Positions 56,322 through 64,000 of a stretch of 64,000 nt of DNA are shown in pieces; position 1 is the first letter of the stretch, and the number at the start of each line of letters is the position of its first letter. A program made the position numbers and the translations under genes. The DNA comes from Staphylococcus chromogenes (lineage in GTDB: Bacteria; Bacillota; Bacilli; Staphylococcales; Staphylococcaceae), in assembly GCF_029024625.1 (NCBI RefSeq), contig NZ_CP118953.1, forward strand, positions 2,216,009-2,280,008, read 5' to 3'. Below the pieces are notes generated by a model. It was not told the DNA's origin, did not search any database, and worked only from the letters and a program-made list of their open reading frames with translations.

Positions 56322-56340
56322 GAATGAGGAGGCATCACTC

Positions 56341-56958
56341 ATGTTTCAGTTTGACGCAACGTCACTATCTAAACAACAATTGTACAAGTTTTTAATCGGG
56401 ACAGTCGTTCCACGTCCTATCGCACTTGTTACAACTTTATCACGCACACACACAGTTAATATTGCCCCATTTAGTTTTTTCAATATCGTGTCATCTAAAC
56501 CGGCGATCCTTTCAATAGCGGTCCAACGACACGACAATGGAACGATGAAAGATACGGCTCAAAATATTTTAGATACAAAAGAAGCAGTTATTCATATCGT
56601 GACTGAAAATAATGTCAATGATGCAAATTTAACCTCGGCACCTTTAGATAAGGACAAAAGTGAACTTGATTTAACACATTTCACGACGCAACAAACTGAA
56701 ACGTCTCAGGTCCCATTCATTCAAGAAAGTCCTGTGCGTTTTGAAACGGAACTCTATGATCATATCGAAATTAAGACTGACGGCCAAACCGTGTCCGATT
56801 TGATATTACTCGAAATAACGCAACTCTATATAGATGAAACGTACTTTGATAAAGAGAAAGGCTATGTCAATGTGGCCGATTTAAAACCGGTCAGCCGACT
56901 CGCTGGTGATGACTATGCCACTTTAGGCGAGTTATTTACGATAAATAGACCTAGATGA
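56341..56958 (+). CDS. Flavin reductase-like FMN-binding protein
   Basis: A 205-residue protein of the flavin reductase (YwrF-type) family. IGTVVPRPIALVTTLSRTHT, VNIAPFSFFNIVSSKPAILS and the C-terminal PVSRLAGDDYATLGELFTI are the FMN/flavin pocket signatures (the first two overlap the conserved PRPIA and SFF motifs). It may supply reduced flavin or itself reduce quinones. The ATG at 56341 follows GAGGAGG. Its insertion between mhqE and mhqD is noteworthy because S. aureus has a three-gene mhqRED. Confidence 0.85.
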   Translation: MFQFDATSLSKQQLYKFLIGTVVPRPIALVTTLSRTHTVNIAPFSFFNIVSSKPAILSIAVQRHDNGTMKDTAQNILDTKEAVIHIVTENNVNDANLTSAPLDKDKSELDLTHFTTQQTETSQVPFIQESPVRFETELYDHIEIKTDGQTVSDLILLEITQLYIDETYFDKEKGYVNVADLKPVSRLAGDDYATLGELFTINRPR

Positions 56959-56974
56959 TAAAGGAAGTGATACG

Positions 56975-57562
56975 ATGGAACATATTTTCAAAAAAGGAGC
57001 TCCCCAAAAGCCAACGTTTGTCTTATTACACGGAACGGGTGGCGATGAACATGATTTACTCCCAGTCGCTGAATTATTAGACTCGACTTACAATGTCATC
57101 GCTGTAAGAGGTAATGTATCAGAAAACGGTATGAATCGTTTTTTCAAACGTCATGGAGAAGGAAACTATGACGTAGAGGATTTAAAATTCCGTACACATG
57201 AACTTCATACGTTTTTAAAAGACGCAGCCACACAATATGACTTTGATATTAACAATACCATTTTAGTTGGTTTCTCGAATGGTTCTAACATTGCGATTGA
57301 ACTGATGTTACAACCTGAAATGCCATATCGCAAAGGATTACTGTTTGCGCCACTCTATCCGTTAGACGTGGATTCACAGTTAGACCTATCGAATAAAGAC
57401 GTCTTTTTATCTATGGGCAAAGCTGACCCTATCGTCACTGTAGAACAAAGTTATGATGTTGAAAATTTATTCAAAACACGTGGCGCGAATGTAACTTCAT
57501 ACTGGGTGAACAGCCATGAACTTACACGTGACGCCATTGAAGCCGCAAAAGCGACACTTTAA
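56975..57562 (+). CDS. mhqD: Alpha/beta hydrolase, carboxylesterase/phospholipase family MhqD
   Basis: A 195-residue serine hydrolase. It shows FVLLHGTGGDEHDLLPVAE (oxyanion region), the nucleophile elbow GFSNGS, the acid in MGKADPIVT and the histidine in VNSHELTRDAI. It matches MhqD/YodD-type proteins that protect against quinones. AAAGGAAGTG precedes the ATG, and the gene ends in a strong terminator. Confidence 0.9.
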   Translation: MEHIFKKGAPQKPTFVLLHGTGGDEHDLLPVAELLDSTYNVIAVRGNVSENGMNRFFKRHGEGNYDVEDLKFRTHELHTFLKDAATQYDFDINNTILVGFSNGSNIAIELMLQPEMPYRKGLLFAPLYPLDVDSQLDLSNKDVFLSMGKADPIVTVEQSYDVENLFKTRGANVTSYWVNSHELTRDAIEAAKATL

Positions 57563-57589
57563 ATTTTTCATTACCGAATAAAGATATGA

Positions 57590-57632
57590 AAAGACCTCAA
57601 ATTCGTTTTAACGTTGAATTTGAGGTCTTTTT
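57590..57632 (+). terminator. Terminator of the mhq operon
   Basis: AAAAGACCTCAAATTC and GAATTTGAGGTCTTTTTT arms. Confidence 0.9.
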
Positions 57633-57675
57633 TCGTATTTGATAGCGTAGTTATTACCTGGGAAATAACACAAGA

Positions 57676-58536
57676 CTACTTACGGTAAACGCGAATGTTA
57701 ATTTCGTAGTAATCCTCATGTTCTTTTTCTTTTTGTTCGTATTTGATGCCATTGGCTTTAATTTCAAGTAAACTATCCGCAATAATATCCCGTGCTTCTG
57801 AAATATCTTGGACAAATTCAGGAGGTCGTGCAATCACTGTTTCCCCCTCATTTGTTTCCTCATTCACACGATTTTCTGTTGTTTTAAGACGTTCTTCAGT
57901 CTGTTTAACATTCAGTTGCTCTTTTAAAATAAGATCGAGCATTTCTTCTTGACGTTCTGCAGTTTGACCTACAAGGGCACGTCCATGTCTTTCTGTAATG
58001 CGGTGATCTCGTACAGCGTCTAACACCACTGGCTCTAACTTTAGAAGACGCAACTTATTGGCGATGAAACTTTGGCTTTTCCCCACGCTTTTCGCAAGTT
58101 CAGATTGCGTAATGCCTTCAAATGCCAACAGCTTTTTATAGGCTTCCGCTTCTTCAATGGCCGATAAGTTTTCACGCTGAATATTTTCAATCAGTGCAAC
58201 GACGGCCGTTTCTTCATCACTCAATGCACGGACAATCACGTCCGCTTCACTTTTGTGTAGATGTTGGAGTGCTCGAAAACGGCGTTCCCCTGCAATAATT
58301 TCGTACATATTCTCTTCGATAGGACGAACCACAATCGGTTGTAAGAGGCCATGCGCTTGTATAGATTCAGCAAGTTCTTCAATACGCGCAGGATCAAACG
58401 TTTGGCGTGGCTGATAACGATTGGGTACAATCCGTTCAATTTTTATCGACTCGACACCTTGACTTGTCTCATCAACCATTTCGAGTAATTCATCTTTATT
58501 TTTTAATCCAAATAGTTTAGAAAAAGGTTTTTTCAT
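57676..58536 (-). CDS. noc: Nucleoid occlusion protein Noc (ParB family)
   Basis: CTP-dependent DNA-binding protein of 286 residues that blocks division over the nucleoid. The N-terminal amphipathic MKKPFSKLFGL is the Noc membrane-binding helix. It is followed by the GERRFRA CTP motif, ENIQRENLSAIEEAEAY, a helix-turn-helix (QSELAKSVGKSQSFIANKLR), and ERHGRALVG in place of the ParB GHGR. Location next to rsmG near oriC is conserved. Confidence 0.95.
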   Translation of the reverse strand: MKKPFSKLFGLKNKDELLEMVDETSQGVESIKIERIVPNRYQPRQTFDPARIEELAESIQAHGLLQPIVVRPIEENMYEIIAGERRFRALQHLHKSEADVIVRALSDEETAVVALIENIQRENLSAIEEAEAYKKLLAFEGITQSELAKSVGKSQSFIANKLRLLKLEPVVLDAVRDHRITERHGRALVGQTAERQEEMLDLILKEQLNVKQTEERLKTTENRVNEETNEGETVIARPPEFVQDISEARDIIADSLLEIKANGIKYEQKEKEHEDYYEINIRVYRK

Positions 58537-58577
58537 TATGCTTCTCTCCCTTAAACCATCCCCAATACCCTACGCCA

Positions 58578-59297
58578 CTAATCAATAAGTGGTGATTTGT
58601 TCGGTGTGCCTGGTTTTCTTGGATATTTTTTCGGTGTTTGACTTCGTTTTTGGATTTTAATAATTTGTCTTTCACCTGCATCTTCAGGAAGCTTAAATGT
58701 GAAAACATCCTCAATGCGTCCACCAAAAATACCGATGCCAAAACGTGCTTCATCTAACTCTTCTTGGCCTTTCGACGATTTCAAAGCGATAAACACACCG
58801 CGCGTTTTCACAAGTGGAATGCAAAGTTCACTGAGTACAGACATACGTGCAACAGCCCTTGCGGTTACAACATCGAAAGACTCCCGGTAGGCTTCATTTT
58901 TACCAAATGTTTCTGCGCGATCATGCACAAAATGAACGCCCTCTAAGTCTAGCGCCATCGCCAATTGATTCAAAAATTGAATCCGTTTGTTTAATGAGTC
59001 AACGATCGTCACACGAAGATTTGGAAAGACAATTTTAAGTGGAATACTTGGAAATCCAGCACCAGCTCCCACATCACAGACGTTCAGCGTGTCGTTAAAA
59101 TCATGATAGAAGCTCGGTGTAATGGAATCATAGAAATGTTTCAAATACACTTCATGTTCTTCAGTAATGCTTGTTAGATTAATTTTTTCATTCCACTCTA
59201 CAAGCATATCATAATAAGTTTCAAACTGTTGTTTTTGCTTATCTGACAAAGTAATACCATGTGATTCAAGTTGTTCTGCTAACCATGTTACGCTCAT
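58578..59297 (-). CDS. rsmG: 16S rRNA m7G527 methyltransferase
   Basis: SAM-dependent methyltransferase of 239 residues. [20 protein letters not shown] is the SAM motif; [17 protein letters not shown] and [14 protein letters not shown] complete the fold. Loss of RsmG gives low-level streptomycin resistance. It starts directly after the mnmG stop, in the mnmE-mnmG-rsmG-noc run. Confidence 0.97.
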   Translation of the reverse strand: MSVTWLAEQLESHGITLSDKQKQQFETYYDMLVEWNEKINLTSITEEHEVYLKHFYDSITPSFYHDFNDTLNVCDVGAGAGFPSIPLKIVFPNLRVTIVDSLNKRIQFLNQLAMALDLEGVHFVHDRAETFGKNEAYRESFDVVTARAVARMSVLSELCIPLVKTRGVFIALKSSKGQEELDEARFGIGIFGGRIEDVFTFKLPEDAGERQIIKIQKRSQTPKKYPRKPGTPNKSPLID

Positions 59298-61172
59298 TTA
59301 TTTCACCCTCTGAAGTTTTCCTTGTTCTAAATACACAAGTAAAATTGAAATATCTGCAGGGTTGACGCCTGAAATTCGTGATGCTTGAGCAATATTTAAT
59401 GGTTTAACCTCTGACAATTTTTCACGCGCTTCTGTTGCTAAGCTATCAATTTTACTATAATCCAAGTCTTCTGGAATTTTTTTCTGTTCCATTCGTTTAA
59501 CCTTTTCCACTTGTTGCAACGATTTATTGATATAGCCTTCGTATTTCGTTTGAATTTCGACTTGTTCTTCAACATCTGCCCCTAAGTGAGAAGTTTCTTC
59601 TAATATTTCTAAAATCGTCTCATATGTCATTTCAGGGCGACGCAACAACTCTTGGGCAAGAATGCCATCTTTCAAACGTGAACCGCCTTCACGCTCGATA
59701 ATACTTTGAACGCGTTCGCTTGGTTTAATACGAATTTGAGATAAGCGTATGATTTCATCGCTAATGTTTTGACGTTTTTGATTGAATTTTTCATAGCGTT
59801 CTTCAGAAATCAATCCTAATGCGTAACCCATATCTGTCAATCGTAAGTCTGCATTGTCGTGACGCAATAATAGACGATATTCTGCACGAGACGTCAATAA
59901 ACGATAAGGTTCATTCGTCCCTTTCGTTACAAGGTCATCAATTAATACTCCAATGTAAGCATCAGAACGTTGTAAAATCGTTTCTTCTTTTCCTAACACA
60001 CGTGCTGCCGCATTGATACCTGCCATGAGCCCTTGTCCTGCCGCTTCTTCATAACCAGATGTCCCATTAATTTGACCTGCTGTATATAAGTTTTTAATTT
60101 TTTTCGTTTCTAGTGTTGGCCATAGTTGGGTTGGCACAATCGCATCATATTCAATTGCATAACCTGCACGCATCATATCTGCTTTTTCCAAACCAGGAAT
60201 TGTCGCTAACATTTGACGCTGTACATGTTCTGGTAAGCTTGTAGATAAGCCTTGCACATATACTTCATTTGTGTTGCGACCTTCTGGCTCAAGGAACAAC
60301 TGGTGACGTGGTTTATCATTAAAACGGACAAACTTATCTTCAATAGAAGGACAATATCTTGGACCTGTCCCTTTAATCATACCGGAATACATCGCAGATA
60401 AATGTAAATTATCATCTATTACTTTATGCGTGTCTCCATTTGTATAAGTTAACCAACAAGGCAGTTGGTCTAAAATAAATTCTGTTGTTTCATAACTAAA
60501 GGCACGACCTACATCGTCGCCAGGTTGAATTTCTGTTTTACTGTAGTCGATTGAACGTGCATTTACACGCGGGGGCGTTCCCGTTTTAAAACGTACCACA
60601 TCAAATCCTAAATCCCGCAAATGATCGGCGAGCGTAATCGAAGGCAGTTGATGGTTAGGGCCACTTGAATATTTTAAGTTCCCTAAAATAATTTCTCCGC
60701 GAAGGAATGTTCCTGTTGTCAAAATCACGGCTTGACCCACATATTCTGTACCAATATTAGTACGCACACCTTTTACTTCATCATTTTCGATAATGAGCTC
60801 ATCAACCATACCTTGCATCACATCAAGGTTTGGCTCATCTTCAAGCACACGTTTCATCTCTTGTTGATATAATACTTTGTCTGCTTGGGCACGTAACGCA
60901 CGTACTGCTGGACCTTTACCTGTATTTAACATTCTCATTTGAATATGCGTTTTATCAATCGTTTTCGCCATTTGGCCTCCGAGTGCATCGATTTCACGTA
61001 CAACGATACCTTTCGCAGGTCCCCCAACGGATGGGTTACAAGGCATAAACGCAATATTATCTAGATTAATCGTTAACATTAATGTTTTAGCGCCACGTCG
61101 TGCAGCAGCTAATCCTGCTTCAATCCCTGAATGTCCTGCCCCTACGACGATGACATCATATGTTTGTGTCAT
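59298..61172 (-). CDS. mnmG: tRNA uridine-5-carboxymethylaminomethyl modification enzyme MnmG
   Basis: FAD enzyme that, with MnmE, modifies U34 of several tRNAs. The 624 residues begin [20 protein letters not shown] (FAD motif), with [12 protein letters not shown], the CxxP-type cysteine in RYCPSIEDK, and [16 protein letters not shown]. The ATG at 61172 follows AAGGAGGAG. It lies between mnmE and rsmG. Confidence 0.97.
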   Translation of the reverse strand: MTQTYDVIVVGAGHSGIEAGLAAARRGAKTLMLTINLDNIAFMPCNPSVGGPAKGIVVREIDALGGQMAKTIDKTHIQMRMLNTGKGPAVRALRAQADKVLYQQEMKRVLEDEPNLDVMQGMVDELIIENDEVKGVRTNIGTEYVGQAVILTTGTFLRGEIILGNLKYSSGPNHQLPSITLADHLRDLGFDVVRFKTGTPPRVNARSIDYSKTEIQPGDDVGRAFSYETTEFILDQLPCWLTYTNGDTHKVIDDNLHLSAMYSGMIKGTGPRYCPSIEDKFVRFNDKPRHQLFLEPEGRNTNEVYVQGLSTSLPEHVQRQMLATIPGLEKADMMRAGYAIEYDAIVPTQLWPTLETKKIKNLYTAGQINGTSGYEEAAGQGLMAGINAAARVLGKEETILQRSDAYIGVLIDDLVTKGTNEPYRLLTSRAEYRLLLRHDNADLRLTDMGYALGLISEERYEKFNQKRQNISDEIIRLSQIRIKPSERVQSIIEREGGSRLKDGILAQELLRRPEMTYETILEILEETSHLGADVEEQVEIQTKYEGYINKSLQQVEKVKRMEQKKIPEDLDYSKIDSLATEAREKLSEVKPLNIAQASRISGVNPADISILLVYLEQGKLQRVK

Positions 61173-61188
61173 GCTAACTCCTCCTTTT

Positions 61189-62571
61189 TTATTTTCCGAG
61201 ACAGAATTGGCTGAAGAGTTGATCAATCAGTTCTTCACTTGCCGATTCGCCTATAATTTCACCTAAAATCTCCCATGTGCGTGTTAAATCGATTTGAACC
61301 ATATCCATTGGTACGCCCATTTCTGCGGCGTCTATTGCATCTTGTATCGCATTTTTGGCTTGTTTTAATAATGAAATATGTCTTGAATTAGACACATACG
61401 TCATATCTTGGTTTTGGACTTCCCCACCAAAGAATAAGTCTCTGATTTGGAGTTCTAGTGCATCAATACCTTGTTGCTTAAGCATGGAGGTTTCAATGAC
61501 CGGCATCTTCCCTACCATCGCTTTCACTTCATCAATATCTAATCGTTGTTCTAAATCCATTTTATTAATGATGACGATTGCGTCCTCATTTTTGATGACT
61601 TCGTATAATTTGCGATCCTCTTCAGTTAATGGTTCATTGTAATTGAGCACAAATAAAATTAAATCCGCTTCACTAAGTGCTTTACGTGAACGTTCGACAC
61701 CTATACGTTCAACAATATCTTCTGTTTCACGAATACCCGCAGTATCTACTAAACGAAGGGGGACACCACGTACATTGACATATTCTTCTAATACATCACG
61801 TGTTGTTCCTGCAATTTCAGTGACAATGGCCTTGTTATCGTGAATCAAACTATTTAACATAGAAGACTTCCCGACGTTCGGCTTCCCTACAATGACGGTT
61901 GATAAGCCTTCCCTCATAATTTTACCTTGAACGCCTGTATCTAAAAGTTTTTGAATATCTGTTTTAATCGCTTTTGAACGTTCTAATAAAAATTCAGTCG
62001 TCGCATCTTCAACATCATCATATTCAGGATAGTCTATGTTGACTTCGACTTGGGCTAAAATTTCTAAAATAGACTGACGCTGTGCTTTAATCATGTCACT
62101 TAGACGACCTTCGATTTGATTTTGAGCCACTTTAGACGCGCGATCTGTCTTCGAACGAATAAAATCCATCACTGCTTCAGCTTGCGATAAATCAATACGG
62201 CCATTCAAAAAGGCACGTTTTGTATATTCACCAGGTTCTGCCATTCGTGCGCCATGTGTCATCGTAAGTTCAAGGATACGATTGATTGTCAGTATGCCGC
62301 CGTGACAATTGATTTCAACGATATCTTCACGTGTGAATGTTTTAGGTGCACGTAAAATAGACACCATGACTTCTTCGACCGTTTCATCCGTTTCAGGATC
62401 GACAATATGGCCATAATTAATGGTGTGAGAAGCGACATCTTTTAATTGATGTTTTCCTTTATAAAGTTTGTCAGCAATTTCAACAGCATCATGCCCTGAC
62501 ATACGTACGATACCAATAGCGCCTTCCCCCATCGGTGTCGAAATGCTCGTGATTGTATCTAATTGTTCCAT
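61189..62571 (-). CDS. mnmE: tRNA modification GTPase MnmE
   Basis: A 460-residue homodimeric GTPase, partner of MnmG. The N-terminal formyl-THF-binding domain reads [20 protein letters not shown], a helical domain follows, and the inserted G domain has [12 protein letters not shown], the DTAG box in [12 protein letters not shown] and the NKMD motif. The protein ends in the essential CLGK (FCLGK), whose cysteine is catalytic. Confidence 0.97.
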   Translation of the reverse strand: MEQLDTITSISTPMGEGAIGIVRMSGHDAVEIADKLYKGKHQLKDVASHTINYGHIVDPETDETVEEVMVSILRAPKTFTREDIVEINCHGGILTINRILELTMTHGARMAEPGEYTKRAFLNGRIDLSQAEAVMDFIRSKTDRASKVAQNQIEGRLSDMIKAQRQSILEILAQVEVNIDYPEYDDVEDATTEFLLERSKAIKTDIQKLLDTGVQGKIMREGLSTVIVGKPNVGKSSMLNSLIHDNKAIVTEIAGTTRDVLEEYVNVRGVPLRLVDTAGIRETEDIVERIGVERSRKALSEADLILFVLNYNEPLTEEDRKLYEVIKNEDAIVIINKMDLEQRLDIDEVKAMVGKMPVIETSMLKQQGIDALELQIRDLFFGGEVQNQDMTYVSNSRHISLLKQAKNAIQDAIDAAEMGVPMDMVQIDLTRTWEILGEIIGESASEELIDQLFSQFCLGK

Positions 62572-62711
62572 GACACACGAACCTCCTTTATGACTATCTT
62601 TATTTTAAATTCTTTATCTCACTATTGCGACTTTACTGTTTTACCGACATGTCTGAACTACTCCATCCAAGCGCTATACAGTTGCGCACCCTATAGGACA
62701 GAAGTAGAAGT

Positions 62712-62757
62712 TAGACTTCGGGGTGTCTGATGTCACACAAACCGAAGTCTAAAAAAT
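62712..62757. other. Inverted repeat between rnpA and mnmE
   Basis: TTAGACTTCGG and CCGAAGTCTAA arms around a 21-nt loop, preceded by a GGACAGAAGT string (62697-62706) related to the GGGACAG intergenic repeats. Weak T-run, so it is a processing or partial termination site. The rest of 62572-62700 shows no gene. Confidence 0.6.
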
Positions 62758-63104
62758 CACTTTATTCGCTTGTTAAAGAGCTTCGCAATTTTTAAAACAT
62801 GCTCTAAACTTTTTTGAATTTCTAACGTAGACATTTCTTTTGCTGGGTGTCTTGCAATCACAATAATATCTCGTGGTAACATATCGTTTTTATGCACTTT
62901 GAAACATTCTCTAATACTGCGCTTGATGCGATTACGTGTCACCGCATTTCCAATTTTCTTTGAAACACTGATACCTAATCTAAAATGCTCGGCTTGTTTG
63001 TGATGATACGTATAAACGACAAACTGACGATTTGCAACTGACCTTCCCTTCCGGTAGATCAATTGGAAATCTGCATTCTTTTTAATACGATACGCTTTTT
63101 CCAT
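62757..63104 (-). CDS. rnpA: Ribonuclease P protein component
   Basis: A 115-residue basic protein that helps RNase P RNA process tRNA 5' ends. The RNR motif GNAVTRNRIKRSIRECFK and the N-terminal MEKAYRIKKNADFQLIYRKG are diagnostic. It lies downstream of rpmH as in most bacteria. Confidence 0.97.
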   Translation of the reverse strand: MEKAYRIKKNADFQLIYRKGRSVANRQFVVYTYHHKQAEHFRLGISVSKKIGNAVTRNRIKRSIRECFKVHKNDMLPRDIIVIARHPAKEMSTLEIQKSLEHVLKIAKLFNKRIK

Positions 63105-63159
63105 TTAACATCACTCGTCTTTCTCATTTCAAACGTCTTCTTAAGTCTTGTTCCGAAAA

Positions 63160-63192
63160 AAAGAGGGCTGGGACATCATGCTGTCCTAGCCC
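63160..63192. repeat. GGGACA-type intergenic hairpin between rpmH and rnpA
   Basis: AGGGCTGGGACA and TGTCCTAGCCC arms around TCATGC. It is another member of the staphylococcal GGGACA hairpin family and may attenuate rpmH transcription before rnpA. Confidence 0.65.
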
Positions 63193-63326
63193 CTATACAT
63201 ACTGTTGATTTTAAAATTGGCAGTCGATGTTTGAATTATCCATACACTTGAAACAAGCTAATTTCAATTCTAACCCCTGCAACGACACCTCTAACATGAA
63301 TGGTGTCATTCAATTAGATCTTTATC

Positions 63327-63464
63327 TTATGCAGATAAGACTTTGCGGCCTTTACGACGACGACGCGCTAATACTTTACGGCCGTTTTTAGTGCTCATAC
63401 GTTTTCTGAAACCGTGCACTTTACTATGTTTACGTTTATTAGGTTGATAAGTACGTTTTACCAT
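63327..63464 (-). CDS. rpmH: 50S ribosomal protein L34
   Basis: A 45-residue very basic large-subunit protein. It begins [19 protein letters not shown], continues [19 protein letters not shown] and ends VLSA, the invariant L34 pattern. A GGAGGTG site precedes the ATG. It is the first gene leftward of oriC and heads rpmH-rnpA. Confidence 0.98.
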
Positions 63465-63595
63465 TAAAAACACCTCCATCTTGCTTCATTCAATTATCTT
63501 CATTCATTTTAACTATCTTGATCTTCAACGTGAGACCACGTTTAAAAAGATATTTTTCTCTTAAATGAAATGTCTACATTTCAAGCAACTACTAC

Positions 63596-63624
63596 ATAAT
63601 ATCAAATTCATATATGTAAATCAA
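63596..63624 (-). promoter_or_regulatory. Promoter of rpmH
   Basis: On the minus strand TTGATT and TATTAT with a 17-bp spacer. A GAAATGT-CT-ACATTTC palindrome lies just downstream in the leader. Confidence 0.65.
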
Positions 63625-63664
63625 GCGTATTTTTTGAATTAGCCTGTGATTAACCCTATAAAAG

Positions 63665-63968
63665 TTATCCACTTATGCACAGTCGAGTCCGAACAAATTG
63701 TGGATAATTATTTTTTGTGCACAAGTTACACAAAACTTTGGGCACATATTCACACCCGTTTGACAGAGGATGTTGTTAAAAAGTATAATTGTGTGGATAA
63801 GTGGTTAGACCCCTTACGTTGCATAGCTTTCTTTAACGAGATAATGTGACAAATCCCTGTGTATAATACTGAACTTATCTATAGTTACCCACAGAGTGTG
63901 ATTAATTTGTGGATAATTATTAACAGCATGTGATTTACTTTATCCACTGCTAAAGAAACTGTGTATAA
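63665..63968. other. oriC: oriC: cluster of DnaA boxes upstream of dnaA
   Basis: At least eight DnaA boxes. Exact TTATCCACA-type boxes occur (as TGTGGATAA) at 63699, 63792 and 63908; one-mismatch boxes occur at 63665, 63858, 63885, 63940 and 63960. The region lies between rpmH and the expected start of dnaA beyond the right edge. It is one of the DnaA-binding parts of a Bacillus-type bipartite origin; the unwinding element is not identified here. Confidence 0.92.
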
Positions 63969-64000
63969 CTCAAAAAATAACTTAGGAAGATGGAGTGTAA

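Noticed and set aside
62320..62336. TTCACGTG string in mnmE as a parS site
   Set aside because: The flanks do not form the parS palindrome.
63646..63849. 67-codon rightward frame across oriC
   Set aside because: It covers the DnaA boxes, lacks a ribosome site and resembles no protein; the sequence is constrained as origin DNA.

Overview
This is firmicute DNA of moderately low G+C. The protein sequences (GuaA, AhpC/F, NfrA, SSB, RnpA, RpmH, MetICFE, Noc) and regulatory signals (CodY, PerR, MhqR, T-box) identify it as a Staphylococcus chromosome. Divergence from remembered S. aureus proteins and the gene content (chrA, thiO, a glycerate operon, ureEFGD without ureABC) argue against S. aureus; a coagulase-variable animal species is possible, but the species is not determined. 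The right edge is the replication origin: rpmH, rnpA, mnmE, mnmG, rsmG and noc read leftward from a cluster of DnaA boxes at 63.67-63.97 kb, and dnaA should start just beyond position 64000.

Layout from the left. 1-3.4 kb: a sucrose-type PTS operon (LacI-family repressor, fructokinase, EIIBC cut by the window edge). 3.5-5.1 kb: an AT-rich accessory patch at the 3' end of guaA, a known integration site in staphylococci, with mobile-element remnants and small orphan genes. 5.1-10.4 kb: xpt-pbuX-guaB-guaA under a guanine riboswitch. 10.5-20.7 kb: a stress protein, two conserved unknowns, a TPP-riboswitch-controlled glycine oxidase, cystine symporter TcyP, NfrA, a hydratase, the AhpC/AhpF peroxide system with PerR boxes, and a small membrane protein. 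20.7-23 kb: a secreted DUF1002 protein and bioB with a BirA operator. 23-28.4 kb: one operon holding glycerate kinase, an SLC13 transporter, a two-component system and a PepSY protein. 28.4-31.2 kb: chromate-transporter-like chrA with a PadR repressor, a DUF1801-type protein and a CPBP protease. 31.3-36.7 kb: rpsF-ssb-rpsR with an S6:S18 leader, an NmrA-like protein, and parB-mscS-DUF951-ychF.

36.8-43.6 kb: the methionine operon metI-metC-metF-metE behind a CodY box and a T-box. 43.7-49 kb: DUF3923, a LysE exporter, urease accessory genes ureEFGD, and CstA with a cre site. 49-57.6 kb: yceI, two frameshifted genes (DUF5996 and a beta-helix protein), a GNAT, a DoxX protein, a LytM-like M23 endopeptidase, and a quinone/electrophile operon (mhqR, mhqE, flavin reductase, mhqD) with two MhqR-type operators. 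57.6-64 kb: the origin-proximal block.

Most of the window is conserved staphylococcal core. No CRISPR array, intact insertion sequence, rRNA or tRNA gene was seen. The most unusual points are the urease accessory genes without structural subunits, the glycerate operon with its own two-component system and an 11-bp tandem-repeat promoter, the MhqR regulon extended to a DoxX gene, the neighbouring frameshifted genes at 50-52 kb, and the apparent mirror-image position of the met-gua block relative to oriC in S. aureus.
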